64,000 nt of DNA from Rheinheimera nanhaiensis E407-8 (GCF_000296695.1 NZ_BAFK01000001.1:62001-126000), one strand, 5' to 3'; numbered from the stretch's first letter, positions 25,765 through 35,084 are shown. The notes: a model not told the origin generated them from the sequence alone. Made by a program: numbers and translations.

Positions 25765-27036
25765 ATGCAAGAGCAAATTTATCACTTACAGTATGCGATG
25801 GACACCTTCTACTTTTTGATCTGCGGTGTGCTGGTTATGTGGATGGCGGCGGGCTTTTCGATGCTGGAAGCCGGTCTGGTACGGGCGAAAAACACCACCG
25901 AAATCTTAACTAAAAACGTCGCCTTATATTCTATCGCCTGCATTATGTATCTGGTGTGCGGTTACGCCTTTATGTACGGCGGCGAGTTTTTCCTAAGCGG
26001 TATCGGCGGCGTAGATGTCGATGCCACCTTAACCAGCTTTGCCGAGCGCGAAGATGGCTTTACCGGCGGCGCAGTGTATTCCAGCGCGTCGGACTTCTTC
26101 TTCCAGGTGGTGTTTGTGGCTACCGCTATGTCCATCGTGTCTGGTGCAGTGGCCGAGCGTATGAAGCTATGGGCCTTTCTGGCATTCGCCGTGGTAATGA
26201 CCGGCTTTATTTACCCGGTGCACGGTTCCTGGACCTGGGGCGCTGAGGGTATGTTTGGCGTAAACCTGGACGATCAGTTTGGTTTTTCTGACTTTGCCGG
26301 TTCGGGCATAGTGCATATGGCCGGTGCTGCTGCCGCATTAGCCGGTGTCTTGCTGCTGGGCGCACGTAAAGGTAAATACAGCAAAGACGGTAAAGTAAAT
26401 GCTATTCCTGGCGCCAATATGCCACTGGCTACTCTGGGTACCTTAGTGCTGTGGATGGGCTGGTTTGGTTTTAACGGTGGCTCGGTATTAAAACTGGGCG
26501 ATATCAGTAATGCTAATGCGGTTGCTGTAGTGTTCTTAAACACCAATGCCGCGGCGGCGGCCGGTGCCGTGGCTGCGCTGGCGCTGTCGGTGATTTTATT
26601 CCGTAAAGCCGACTTAACCATGGCGTTAAACGGCGCTCTGGCCGGCCTGGTGGCCATTACAGCCGAGCCTTCAACGCCAAGCGCGCTGCAAGCCACGTTG
26701 TTTGGCGCTATCGGTGGTGTGATTGTCGTCGCCTCTATTATTGGCCTGGACAAACTGAAGATTGACGATCCGGTCGGTGCCATTTCAGTGCACGGTGTGG
26801 TGGGCCTGTTTGGTTTGCTAATTGTGCCGCTAAGCAAAGAGGGCGCCACTTTCACTGGCCAGTTAATTGGTGCCGCCGCCATCTTTGCCTGGGTATTTAT
26901 TGCCAGCCTGGTGGTGTGGTATGTGCTGAAGTTAACCATCGGTATTCGTGTTAGCGAAGAAGCCGAGTATGAAGGCGTAGACGCCTCAGAATGTGGTATT
27001 GAAGCCTATCCTGAGTTTGTCGCGTCGGTAAAGTAA
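25765..27036 (+). CDS. amtB: Ammonium transporter AmtB
   Basis: A 423-residue protein with eleven predicted spans. The twin conduction histidines are present (H184 in SGIVHMAG and H343 in SVHGVVG), as are the PVHGSWTWG region and ASIIG..K. It moves ammonium across the inner membrane and is gated by GlnK. Translation is likely coupled with glnK through the short gap. Confidence 0.96.
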   Translation: MQEQIYHLQYAMDTFYFLICGVLVMWMAAGFSMLEAGLVRAKNTTEILTKNVALYSIACIMYLVCGYAFMYGGEFFLSGIGGVDVDATLTSFAEREDGFTGGAVYSSASDFFFQVVFVATAMSIVSGAVAERMKLWAFLAFAVVMTGFIYPVHGSWTWGAEGMFGVNLDDQFGFSDFAGSGIVHMAGAAAALAGVLLLGARKGKYSKDGKVNAIPGANMPLATLGTLVLWMGWFGFNGGSVLKLGDISNANAVAVVFLNTNAAAAAGAVAALALSVILFRKADLTMALNGALAGLVAITAEPSTPSALQATLFGAIGGVIVVASIIGLDKLKIDDPVGAISVHGVVGLFGLLIVPLSKEGATFTGQLIGAAAIFAWVFIASLVVWYVLKLTIGIRVSEEAEYEGVDASECGIEAYPEFVASVK

Positions 27037-27040
27037 GCAG

Positions 27041-27069
27041 CCTGGGAAGTGTTAGTGGCACTTCCCAGG
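27041..27069 (+). terminator. Hairpin directly after amtB
   Basis: CCTGGGAAGTG and CACTTCCCAGG form an 11-bp perfect stem with a 7-nt loop, starting 5 nt after the amtB stop. There is no T-run, so it may be a 3'-end stabiliser rather than the terminator proper. Confidence 0.55.
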
Positions 27070-27168
27070 AGCCTGCTCAGGCAGCGGCGCTGCAAAGTGC
27101 CAATGCCATGAGCTAAACCCCAGCCCACTAAACTACGTCTATCCTTGTCCTTTGTCTTTTTGTCTGAC

Positions 27169-27197
27169 ACCCCGTGCCATTTGGCGCGGGGTTTTTT
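27169..27197 (+). terminator. Rho-independent terminator of glnK-amtB
   Basis: CCCCGTGCC and GGCGCGGGG pair around ATTT (one mismatch), followed by six T. It lies between amtB and the convergent murR-like gene. Confidence 0.82.
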
Positions 27198-27228
27198 ATT
27201 GGCGCTGGCTTCATTGGCGTGGCAACAA

Positions 27229-28098
27229 TTATCGCGCCAGCCGTTTGCGGGCTAAAAAGGTATCGACCGCCTGGTTAGAGGCCGCCAGCTTTTTGCGGCC
27301 TTGCGGGCAGGTTTGCGTCAGCAGAATAAACAAGGTGTCGATCACCAGCTCCTGTGCATTACGCGCCAGGATAGACGATAAACGGGCCGAGCTTTCCTCG
27401 GCCACCGTATACAAATTCAAACTGGCAAGGCGCGCCACACTATTGGCGCCATAAGCGGTAATACTGATAATACCCACGCTATTGGCGGCGGCCTGCTCGG
27501 TAATTTTTACGCTGTCGGGGGTCTCGCCCGACTCACTTATTACCACCAGCACATCCTCTGCCGTGTAATTGGCAATATTGGCCAGCTGCACATGGGTGTC
27601 GGTTTCGGCCAGCGCTGCTGTGCCCAGTTTTTGCAGCTTGTACGAGAAGTCTTTTGCCACCAGGGCCGAGCCGCCTTTACCGCACAATAGCACCCGTTTG
27701 GCATTGCGCAGCAGCATGGCTGCCTGCTCAAAACTGCCCTGGCTATTAATGGCATGGGTTTTTTGCAGCACATTTATTTTGCTGGCCAACAGTTTCTGGC
27801 TCATGGTACTAAAGCTGTCTTCCAGTGATATTTCGCCATGCAGTTTATCGCTACTTGCCGCAGGTAGCTGGTGATGAAGGCTGTCGCTGATGGCAAATTT
27901 AAAATCCGGGTAGCCTTTGTAGCCTAATTTTTGCGTAAAACGCACCACACTGGCCTGGCTAATCCCTACCGCTTTGGCCAGCATTTGTGAGGGCATATCG
28001 CGGATATGATCAGGATTGGCCAGGATATAGTCGGCCAGTTGCTGCTCGGCGCGCGGAAACTTATCGCGCAGGGCTGTTATTTTATCCAATACAGACAT
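27229..28098 (-). CDS. MurR/RpiR-family transcriptional regulator
   Basis: A 289-residue protein: an N-terminal HTH_6 domain (about 1-77; MLAKAVGISQASVVRFTQKLG is the recognition region) and a C-terminal SIS sugar-phosphate-binding domain (about 125-260; CGKGGSALVAKDFSYKL, ISESGETPDSV). It is divergent from anmK, so the ligand is probably MurNAc-6-phosphate and the target the peptidoglycan-recycling gene(s). The resemblance to MurR is closer than to HexR. The 150-bp intergenic region would hold the operator. Confidence 0.8.
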   Translation of the reverse strand: MSVLDKITALRDKFPRAEQQLADYILANPDHIRDMPSQMLAKAVGISQASVVRFTQKLGYKGYPDFKFAISDSLHHQLPAASSDKLHGEISLEDSFSTMSQKLLASKINVLQKTHAINSQGSFEQAAMLLRNAKRVLLCGKGGSALVAKDFSYKLQKLGTAALAETDTHVQLANIANYTAEDVLVVISESGETPDSVKITEQAAANSVGIISITAYGANSVARLASLNLYTVAEESSARLSSILARNAQELVIDTLFILLTQTCPQGRKKLAASNQAVDTFLARKRLAR

Positions 28099-28251
28099 AC
28101 CGTTATCCTGTGGCCGCAGTTAGCGTGTGATGCTGACAGAAAAACCAGCAAAGCGGCGAATTAATTGATAATCTTGCCGTATTATACACATAAATTATTC
28201 ATGCTGTGCCAGGCTCGCTCAGGCCAGCACCGCCGTTTGATAGGACAGCTT

Positions 28252-29454
28252 ATGCATGCGCATATTCAGCAGTTGTACGCCATTGCCAACAAACCCAGCC
28301 GGTTGATTATCGGCCTGATGAGCGGCACTTCGTTAGATGGCTTAGACGTGGCGCTGTGTCGCCTTCGCGGTGATGGCCTGAACACCCAGGTAGAGCTGCT
28401 GCGCTTTGCTACAGTAGATTACGACGATAACTATAAACAGCGGGTAAAGGCGGTGTTTGCCAAACGCGAGGTAGACCTGCAGGCGCTAACCTTGCTTAAT
28501 CCCTGGATAGCGCTGGAGCATGGCCGCATGATTAACCAATGCCTGGCCGCCTGGCAGCTAAGCGCCGCCGATATTGATTTGATTGCCAGTCACGGCCAGA
28601 CGGTATTTCACTGCCCCAAGCGCCAGCATCAGCTGGCAGCCGAGGGCAATGCCACCCTGCAGCTGGGCGATGGCGATCATTTAGCCGTGGCCACCGGCAT
28701 TATTACCTTAAGTGATTTTCGGCAAAAGCATATTGCCGCCGGTGGTGAGGGCGCACCGCTGGCAGTGTACGGTGATTATTTGCTGTTTAGCAGCAAGTTC
28801 GAGAACCGCATTATGCTGAATATTGGCGGCATTGCGAACTTTACCTGGCTGCCCAAAACGCTGGACGCCCAGGCGGTATTCAGCACCGACATTGGCCCGG
28901 GTAATACGCTGATGGACGCCTATATTCAGCGCCATTTTGCCGGCCAGTATTATGATAAAGATGCCCGTATTGCCAAAGCCGGCGTGGTAAGTAAACCACT
29001 GCTTCAGGCGCTACAGCAGGATGCTTTTTTTCAGCTCAGTTTTCCCAAAACCACCGGGCCTGAGGTGTTTAATCTGGCTTACCTGAGCCAGGCCCAGCAG
29101 GCATCTGGCACCAGCACGCTAAGCCATGCCGATATTATGGCCACGCTTAACCGCTTTAGTGCCGAGATGATTATTAGCGCCATTGAGCAAACCACCAATA
29201 CGCTGGATAAATTTGTTATTTACGCCAGCGGCGGCGGCATGCATAACCCGCTGCTGATGAGCCATATTCAGCAAGCCTTGCCGCAGGTAAGCATTAAAAC
29301 CACCGCAGATTTAGCGATAAACCCCGATGCGAAAGAAGCAGTGCTATTTGCTATTTTGGCCAACGAATGTGTAGCAGGGGGCAAGCAGAAATTTAGTAAC
29401 GCCCGCGAAGGTATACCGGGCGTGACGATGGGTAAAATCAGTTTTGCTGATTAA
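28252..29454 (+). CDS. anmK: Anhydro-N-acetylmuramic acid kinase
   Basis: A 400-residue protein starting at ATG 28252 (AGGA about 8 nt upstream), preferred over an ATG at 28165 that would add 29 untypical residues. AnmK motifs are GLMSGTSLDGLDVAL at the N-terminus, NIGGIANFTWLP and FSTDIGPGNTLMDAYI in the middle, and IYASGGGMHNPLL near the C-terminus. It converts anhydroMurNAc to MurNAc-6-phosphate in cell-wall recycling. No murQ is in the window. Confidence 0.95.
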   Translation: MHAHIQQLYAIANKPSRLIIGLMSGTSLDGLDVALCRLRGDGLNTQVELLRFATVDYDDNYKQRVKAVFAKREVDLQALTLLNPWIALEHGRMINQCLAAWQLSAADIDLIASHGQTVFHCPKRQHQLAAEGNATLQLGDGDHLAVATGIITLSDFRQKHIAAGGEGAPLAVYGDYLLFSSKFENRIMLNIGGIANFTWLPKTLDAQAVFSTDIGPGNTLMDAYIQRHFAGQYYDKDARIAKAGVVSKPLLQALQQDAFFQLSFPKTTGPEVFNLAYLSQAQQASGTSTLSHADIMATLNRFSAEMIISAIEQTTNTLDKFVIYASGGGMHNPLLMSHIQQALPQVSIKTTADLAINPDAKEAVLFAILANECVAGGKQKFSNAREGIPGVTMGKISFAD

Positions 29455-29696
29455 TACTCCCACCAGCAGTCCTGCCACCAGTCTAAAAACTCGGCAAAGT
29501 CGATATAGCCATTGTTGTTGGTGTCCACCAGCTTAAAGCCTTCTTCCACATGGCTCACTTTGGTTTTTGGCGCCAGCACGGTAAGCAGTTCAATAAATTC
29601 GGGTAAATCTATGCGGCCATTGCCGTCGCGGTCGAAAAAATCAAACTCGGCTTTAATCTCGGCAATTTGTTGTTCTGTAAGCGGTTCTCTGTTCAC
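29451..29696 (-). CDS. Small EF-hand calcium-binding protein
   Basis: An 81-residue protein with two canonical EF-hands: D22-RDGNGRIDLP-E33 and D58-TNNNGYIDFA-E69. It starts at GTG 29696 with AAGG upstream, and its 3' end overlaps anmK by 4 nt (convergent). No signal peptide is present, so it is likely a cytoplasmic calmodulin-like protein. The Trp-rich end (DWWQDCWWEY) is notable and may be an interaction patch. Confidence 0.85.
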   Translation of the reverse strand: MNREPLTEQQIAEIKAEFDFFDRDGNGRIDLPEFIELLTVLAPKTKVSHVEEGFKLVDTNNNGYIDFAEFLDWWQDCWWEY

Positions 29697-29871
29697 GGCG
29701 TTACCTTGGTCTCTGTCTGTGATTTAGCGGCAGTGTACTGCGCCTGCCGCAGGCTGTCTAGAAACCGCCGTTTAACTCACTAGGGATGTGTAGCATGGCG
29801 TTAAAGCTGCGTAGCGTGTAATGTTATTCGAGATTAGCTGCTACCACAGTAAACCGAAGGAAAAAATCGTC

Positions 29872-31068
29872 ATGCTGCGACGTCTGGTGGTCGTGCTGAT
29901 AAGCGTAATCTTGCTGTTAATGTCGGCGATCCTACTGCTATTTACCGGTGCACTGCGCAGCCCCACCGACAGCCTGCATGGCATGTTAGGCTCGGCGCTG
30001 TGGACAACACTGGCACCGCACTTTTTACTGCTTAGCCTGACAGCTAGCCTGTTTAGCTGCTGGTGTTGGCGGCGTTATCCGACAACGCGCTTATCGACAC
30101 TGACACTGTCGGCGGCACTTGCGGCTGCGATAAGCAGCGCTGTGGTGTGTTATCAGCTTAAGCAAACGGCGGTAACAGCCGGGGGGGACATTAACTGGCT
30201 ACAGGCTCTGCAGCTTAAAAGCATCAGCGCAGCTCAGCCAGATCTGATGTTAAGTTATCACGGTTATAACGGCATAGCGCAGCCGCTGGCGCTGTTTTTA
30301 CCGGCAGACACGCAAACGGCCGCGCCTGTGCTGTTGTATATCCACGGCGGCGGCTTTATGACCGGCTCTTTGCTGGAAACCAGCAACGACCTGCGCTGGT
30401 TTGCTGAGCAGGGCTATCTGGTGGTCAGTGCCGGTTATAGCTTATTTAGCAACGCCAACCCCAGCTGGCATAAAGCCGCACAGGATGTCGCCTGTGCGCT
30501 TAGCTGGCTTGGTGCCAACGCGGCCAGCTATGGCGGTGATATCAATAAGTTGGCGCTACTGGGTGACTCGGCCGGCGGCAATCTGGCGCTTAACCTGGCG
30601 TACGGCAGCGCAATACAGGCAGAGCAGGCGCACTGTGGTAGCGCCGCGCCCGCCGTCACTGCAGTAGTGGTGCAATACCCGGCGGCAGACCCTTTAGCCA
30701 TTTATGAATTCGGCTACCCGATAAGCGGTTTTGAACCGAAAATGCTGGTAACAGGCTATATCGGCGGTGATCCTTATCAGCTGGCACAGCGGTTGCAGGC
30801 GGTTAGCAGTTATAGCTATTTATCTGCGCAGGCGCCGCCGACACTGATTTTATCGCCACAGCAAGACGGTTTAGTGCCGGCCTGGTCGGTACAGCGCTTT
30901 GCGCATTATGCCCGCCTGGCGGGGGTTAACGTGGAGCTGGTGGCGATTCCGTTTGCCAACCATGTGTATAATCAGCTGGCGGCTAACTCGGCCGGTAATC
31001 AGTTAAGGCGCAGTGTCACGCTGCGTTATTTGCGCCAGCAGGGGCTGCTGGTGCCAGCGGCAGGTTAA
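29872..31068 (+). CDS. Membrane-anchored alpha/beta hydrolase (HSL/esterase type)
   Basis: I chose ATG 29872 (398 aa), with AAGGA about 11 nt upstream; an in-frame ATG at 29821 lacks any site. It has three N-terminal hydrophobic spans, then an alpha/beta hydrolase_3 domain: HGGGF oxyanion motif (IHGGGFMTGS), GDSAG nucleophile elbow, D in QQDGLVP and H in FANHVYN. The active site is probably periplasmic. The substrate is an ester, otherwise unknown. Confidence 0.82.
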   Translation: MLRRLVVVLISVILLLMSAILLLFTGALRSPTDSLHGMLGSALWTTLAPHFLLLSLTASLFSCWCWRRYPTTRLSTLTLSAALAAAISSAVVCYQLKQTAVTAGGDINWLQALQLKSISAAQPDLMLSYHGYNGIAQPLALFLPADTQTAAPVLLYIHGGGFMTGSLLETSNDLRWFAEQGYLVVSAGYSLFSNANPSWHKAAQDVACALSWLGANAASYGGDINKLALLGDSAGGNLALNLAYGSAIQAEQAHCGSAAPAVTAVVVQYPAADPLAIYEFGYPISGFEPKMLVTGYIGGDPYQLAQRLQAVSSYSYLSAQAPPTLILSPQQDGLVPAWSVQRFAHYARLAGVNVELVAIPFANHVYNQLAANSAGNQLRRSVTLRYLRQQGLLVPAAG

Positions 31069-31100
31069 AGGGCATAGCGTACTATGCCCTTAGTTGGCGG

Positions 31101-31727
31101 TTATTTATTGCCCTGAAAGGTGATATAGCTGTTAATCAGGTTGCGATAATCCGGGATATGGTTGGAGAACAGCGCGCCTAACCCTTCAATGTCATTACGC
31201 CAGTCACGATGTAACTCACAGGCTGCACCGAACCAGGTCATCATTTGGGCACCGGCAGCCGACATTCTGTCCCAGGCGGCATCACGGGTCATCGGGTTAA
31301 AGGTGCCTGATGCATCGGCGATAACAAAGACATCAAAGCCTTCTTCCAGCGCAGACAGTACCGGAAATGCCACGCAAACCTCGGTCACCACGCCGGCAAC
31401 AATAAGCTGCTTTTTGCCGGTGGCTTTTACGGCTTTAACAAAGTCATCGTTGTCCCACGCATTAATCTGGCCGGGGCGCGCAATATAAGGTGCATCCGGG
31501 AACATCTCTTTAAGCTCAGGCACTAAGGGGCCATTTGGGCCTTGCTCAAAGCTGGTGGTCAGTATGGTAGGTAAACCGAAGTACTTGGCCAGATCGGCCA
31601 GGGCCAGCACATTGTTTTTAAATTTGTCCGGGTCAATATCCCGCACTAAAGACAATAAGCCGGTCTGGTGATCAACCAATAGTACCGCAGCATTGTTTTT
31701 ATCAAGACGGACATAGGGTTTAGTCAT
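31101..31727 (-). CDS. Isochorismatase-fold hydrolase, YcaC-like
   Basis: A 208-residue cysteine-hydrolase domain. VLLVDHQTGLL carries the catalytic Asp, Lys lies in ATGKKQLIVAG, and the Cys is in VVTEVCVAFPV. Length and the NINAWD-type region fit YcaC rather than true isochorismatases. The substrate is not established for the family. It is downstream of the pirin gene on the same strand, 61 nt apart; the pair probably forms one transcript. Confidence 0.85.
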   Translation of the reverse strand: MTKPYVRLDKNNAAVLLVDHQTGLLSLVRDIDPDKFKNNVLALADLAKYFGLPTILTTSFEQGPNGPLVPELKEMFPDAPYIARPGQINAWDNDDFVKAVKATGKKQLIVAGVVTEVCVAFPVLSALEEGFDVFVIADASGTFNPMTRDAAWDRMSAAGAQMMTWFGAACELHRDWRNDIEGLGALFSNHIPDYRNLINSYITFQGNK

Positions 31728-31788
31728 GATGTGTTTCCTTCTGTTGTAACTGGCAGTAGCAATCTTGCCGGGTTGCCGTTGTTTCGTC

Positions 31789-32649
31789 TTAGGTTAACTG
31801 ACCGAACTTCCCGTTTTGGAAGTCGAGCAGTGCTTGTTTTATCTCGGCATCGCTGGTCATTACGAAGGGGCCGTAGCCGACAACAGGTTCGTTGAGCGGC
31901 TCACCGGCCAGTACCAGTAATTCACTGTCTTGCTCGGCTTCCAACCTAATGTCAGCACCTGCCTGGGATAAAATAAGGGTCTGATGTTCAGTCACTGTTT
32001 GAAAATTAACTTTTAACTTGCCGCTGCGAACGATGATCATGGCTGACCAGCCGTCAGCCAGTGACAACATATAGCTGCCAGACGCTTTTACTGCACCATC
32101 GAGCACTAACATCGGTGAGTACGTTTTGGCCGGCCCGGTCAAGCCGGCGGTTTCGCCGGCAATCACTCTTAAAAACCCTCTGTTATCCGCCAGCGCGATA
32201 TGCGGGATCTGGTGTGCCAATATGGTTTGATAGCGCGGCGGTGTCATTTTGTCGCGTTGCGGTAAATTTACCCACAGCTGAAACATTTCCAGTTTGCCAC
32301 CGGTCTGGGCAAACTGATCTGAGTGGTATTCCTCATGTAAAATACCGCTGCCCGCAGTCATCCATTGCACATCACCAACACCAATAACCCCTTGCTCACC
32401 GGTAGAATCGCGATGGGCCACCTCACCTGCGTAAACCAGGGTGACGGTTTCAAAACCGCGATGTGGATGGCTACCTACCCCTCGTCTGTGCGACGTAGCA
32501 CTGAACTGCATAGGGCCGGCATGATCCAGTAATAAAAATGGACTAATGGCGCTGCCCTGCATCTGGTATGACAATAAGGTTTTAACCGGAAAACCATCTC
32601 CAACCCAATGCGGGTGAGATGCCGTCTGCACACTCATCACATTTTTCAT
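31789..32649 (-). CDS. Pirin-family protein
   Basis: A 286-residue bicupin. The metal-binding HPHRGFETVT and GSGILHEEYHS motifs of the N-terminal cupin are intact, and the C-terminal cupin is degenerate. Bacterial pirins can be quercetinases or metabolic regulators. It is divergent from a LysR gene, which probably controls it together with the ycaC-like gene. Confidence 0.9.
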   Translation of the reverse strand: MKNVMSVQTASHPHWVGDGFPVKTLLSYQMQGSAISPFLLLDHAGPMQFSATSHRRGVGSHPHRGFETVTLVYAGEVAHRDSTGEQGVIGVGDVQWMTAGSGILHEEYHSDQFAQTGGKLEMFQLWVNLPQRDKMTPPRYQTILAHQIPHIALADNRGFLRVIAGETAGLTGPAKTYSPMLVLDGAVKASGSYMLSLADGWSAMIIVRSGKLKVNFQTVTEHQTLILSQAGADIRLEAEQDSELLVLAGEPLNEPVVGYGPFVMTSDAEIKQALLDFQNGKFGQLT

Positions 32650-32761
32650 CTGCGCTCTCCTGACAGTTTGTTATGATTAACTTTATATGCAGAACAGATT
32701 CTTGAGTAGTTAGCTATTTTGCGTAAGATAGTTCTATTAATGGAACGATGAGGAGTGGCTA

Positions 32762-33667
32762 ATGCAGGATCTGAATGATTTTTACTACTTTGTAAAAACG
32801 GTCGAGCATGGTGGCTTTGCCCCCGCCAGCCGCGCACTTGGCTTGCCCAAATCCAAGCTAAGCCGCCGTATTGCCGGCTTAGAGCAGCGCTTAGGCGTAA
32901 CGCTGATCTACCGTTCAACCCGGCAATTTAAGGTTACTGAAATAGGCCAGACATTTTTAACCCACTGCAAGGCCATGCTGATTGAAGCCGATGCCGCGCA
33001 GGAAGCCATAGCGTTCAGCCGCGCCGAACCTTGTGGCACCATCAGGCTTACCTGTCCTATCGCGCTGCTGCATGTGCATATAGGCCAGGCGCTGGCCGAT
33101 TTTATGGTTAAATACCCTAAGGTAAATATTCATCTGGAAGCCAGCAATCGCCGGGTGGACGTGGTGGCCGAGGGGGTGGATATTGCTATCCGGGTAAGGC
33201 CTGCGCCGCTTGAAAACAGTGACTTAGTGCTACGGGTGCTGTCAGAGCGGGGGTTATGTTTAATGGCCAGCCCCGCACTTATTCAGCACTATGGCCAGCC
33301 TGCGCATCCGCTGGAGTTATCACGCTGGCCCAGTCTGGGGCTGGGTGAGCCGCAGCATCAGTACGCCTGGACCCTGTTCGGCCCCGATGGTGAGCAGGTG
33401 TCGGTGCCACATCATCCACGGTATGTCACCACCGACATGATAGCGCTGCGCAACGCGGCACTGAAAGGGGTAGGCGTGGTGCAGTTACCCTCGTTAATGG
33501 TTACCGGGCAAATTAAAGACGGCAGCCTGGTGCATTTATTGCCGCAGTGGCAGCCCAAAAGAGACATTATTCATCTGGTGTACCCATCACGACGCGGCAT
33601 GCTACCGGCGGTAAGAGCCCTGGTAGACTTTTTAGTGCAGTACTATAACTCGTTTGACGAAGCATGA
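32762..33667 (+). CDS. LysR-family transcriptional regulator
   Basis: A 301-residue protein with an N-terminal winged HTH (FVKTVEHGGFAPASRALGLPKSKLSRRIAGLEQRLG) and a C-terminal effector-binding domain of the CrgA/DsdC-like subgroup. It is divergent from the pirin gene, 112 bp apart, the usual arrangement for a LysR protein and its target. The effector is unknown. Confidence 0.92.
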   Translation: MQDLNDFYYFVKTVEHGGFAPASRALGLPKSKLSRRIAGLEQRLGVTLIYRSTRQFKVTEIGQTFLTHCKAMLIEADAAQEAIAFSRAEPCGTIRLTCPIALLHVHIGQALADFMVKYPKVNIHLEASNRRVDVVAEGVDIAIRVRPAPLENSDLVLRVLSERGLCLMASPALIQHYGQPAHPLELSRWPSLGLGEPQHQYAWTLFGPDGEQVSVPHHPRYVTTDMIALRNAALKGVGVVQLPSLMVTGQIKDGSLVHLLPQWQPKRDIIHLVYPSRRGMLPAVRALVDFLVQYYNSFDEA

Positions 33668-33751
33668 TTTGCCACAGCGGCTGGCTGAGCCTGTATCAGC
33701 AGTGGGGAATACGTGGTAGCCACAGGCGCTAAATATATGTTGTAGCCCCTC

Positions 33752-33771
33752 TGCCCAACACCTGTTGGGCA
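33752..33771. repeat. Perfect short palindrome upstream of the repeat lipoprotein gene
   Basis: TGCCCAACA-CC-TGTTGGGCA is a 9-bp perfect inverted repeat with a 2-nt centre, 74 nt before ATG 33846. It could be an operator or a compact terminator for the lysR gene. No T-run follows. Confidence 0.35.
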
Positions 33772-33845
33772 TGCTAGAGTGCGCGCGATCCGGCTCCGGG
33801 TCATATCACACCCAATCTCAACACCATTTCAGGTAAAACTTACTT

Positions 33846-34649
33846 ATGTTCACTTATGTCGTAAACAAGTGCGCTGCCGCGCGCCTAAGCTTGTTGTTAG
33901 TCGCGGCGTTATTACTCAGTGCCTGTGTTGCACCAGCCTTATTGCTGTCGCCACAGGGGCAGCTTATGTGGGCCATGCTAAAACCCTTGGTTGGGCTGGA
34001 TCCCAAAGAGGTGAATTTGTTTGAGCAGCCGTTAATCAAAAACCGGCTGCAGCCGCTGTTGGGCGAACATTATCAAACTGCGGTCACCTTGCTAAATACC
34101 GCCGATGCGATCAAACAGCAGGGCCCGTTGTTTTATGTTGCGTCCAATTATACGCCGATACCGCTGCTGGCGGAAAAAGCCGGTTTTGTCTGGAATGCCG
34201 ACACCAACCAAATGGCGGTATTGTTAAGCACTGGCGGCGTAACGGAAGTGTTTGCCGAAGCGGCACAGCAGCAGGCCAAGGCATTGATACCCAGTTGGCC
34301 AGATGAGTTAGTGGAATATGCCAATATGGCCCGGCAGCCCGAGAAACTGTTGCAGCAAACTATAGAGCAGCAAAAGCAGCAGTTAATTGAGCAGCCACAG
34401 CAGCAACTACAGCAGGCGATAGAACAGCAAAAGCAGCAGTTAATCGAGCTGCCACAGCAGCAATTGCAGCAAGCGCTGGAACAGCAAAAACAGCAGTTAA
34501 TTGAGCAGCCGCAGCAGCAATTACAGCAAACGCTGCAGCAGCAAAAACAGCAGGTAATCGAACAGCCGCAGCAGCAATTGCAGCAAACGCTGCAGCAACA
34601 AAAACAGCAAGTGCAAGACGCTGCTGCGCCGGTATCAGGCCAAGACTAA
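33846..34649 (+). CDS. Lipoprotein with C-terminal Gln-rich tandem repeats
   Basis: A 267-residue protein with a lipoprotein signal ending in LLSAC (Cys about 27). There is a globular region to about 165 (YVASNYTPIPLLAEKAGF), then four and a half 19-residue repeats of the type LQQTIEQQKQQLIEQPQQQ, predicted to form an extended helix or coiled coil, and a short tail. No family recognised. The repeat copy number is likely to vary between strains. A strong hairpin follows. Confidence 0.7.
   Translation: MFTYVVNKCAAARLSLLLVAALLLSACVAPALLLSPQGQLMWAMLKPLVGLDPKEVNLFEQPLIKNRLQPLLGEHYQTAVTLLNTADAIKQQGPLFYVASNYTPIPLLAEKAGFVWNADTNQMAVLLSTGGVTEVFAEAAQQQAKALIPSWPDELVEYANMARQPEKLLQQTIEQQKQQLIEQPQQQLQQAIEQQKQQLIELPQQQLQQALEQQKQQLIEQPQQQLQQTLQQQKQQVIEQPQQQLQQTLQQQKQQVQDAAAPVSGQD
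34350..34616 (+). repeat. 57-bp coding tandem repeat (minisatellite)
   Basis: Four full 57-bp units and one partial unit of about 39 bp lie in frame inside the lipoprotein gene. Each encodes 19 residues starting LQQ and containing EQQKQQ.IE.PQQQ. Units differ at a few positions only, so they arose by recent duplication. Confidence 0.85.
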
Positions 34650-34666
34650 GGTTTAACCCATCACAT

Positions 34667-34707
34667 CCGGCTGCTGGCAATAAAGCAAACCTACTGCCAG
34701 CAGCCGG
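34667..34707 (+). terminator. Terminator-like hairpin after the repeat lipoprotein gene
   Basis: CCGGCTGCTGGCA (34667-34679) and TGCCAGCAGCCGG (34695-34707) form a perfect 13-bp stem with a 15-nt loop, followed by GCTTCTT. It separates the lipoprotein gene from the toxin-antitoxin promoter. Confidence 0.65.
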
Positions 34708-34749
34708 GCTTCTTACCCGCACAACTGCGGGTTGCACCAATATAGCGGC

Positions 34750-34794
34750 TTGCGGCAGACCTGTTTGCAGACTATATTTAGTCCACTTTAGTCC
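34750..34794 (+). promoter_or_regulatory. Promoter/operator of the Phd-ParE module
   Basis: TTGCGG (34750-34755) and TATATT (34774-34779) are 18 bp apart. The -10 lies inside the inverted repeat GACTA-TATT-TAGTC (34770-34783), and TTTAGTCC is repeated at 34777-34784 and 34787-34794. A dyad over the -10 is what an autoregulating Phd antitoxin would bind. Confidence 0.5.
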
Positions 34795-34808
34795 GCTTAG
34801 GAGGGCGC

Positions 34809-35084
34809 ATGAAGCTGTCGCAACAAATTAAACCTATTAGCTATTTAAAAGCCCACGCGGCGGAGATAGTGCGTAATTTAGCCGTGCAGGAAGCGCCTTT
34901 GGTTATCACGCAAAATGGCGAAGCCAAGGCTGTGCTGCAAGACATTGCCAGCTATGAGCAAACGCAGGAAACCCTGGCGCTATTAAAAATTCTGGCGCTG
35001 GGCAGCCGGCAAATTGAACAGGGTAAAGTGCAGCCGCTGGCCGACGTTATTAGTAACATCCGCCAACCAAAAACGGCGCCCTAA
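34809..35084 (+). CDS. Phd/YefM-family antitoxin
   Basis: A 91-residue protein with the Phd/YefM pattern: ISYLKAHAAEIVRNL, then PLVITQNGEAKAVLQDIASYEQ (DNA-binding and dimerisation core), and a C-terminal helix for toxin wrapping. Its stop overlaps the toxin start as TAATG. AGGAGG lies just before the ATG. It binds the toxin and represses its own promoter. Confidence 0.88.
   Translation: MKLSQQIKPISYLKAHAAEIVRNLAVQEAPLVITQNGEAKAVLQDIASYEQTQETLALLKILALGSRQIEQGKVQPLADVISNIRQPKTAP

Noticed and set aside
33846-34740. Ala-rich minus-strand frame at 34360-34740 as a real gene
   Set aside because: It is the antisense of the Gln-repeat region (CAG read backwards), so its composition is an artefact of the repeat.
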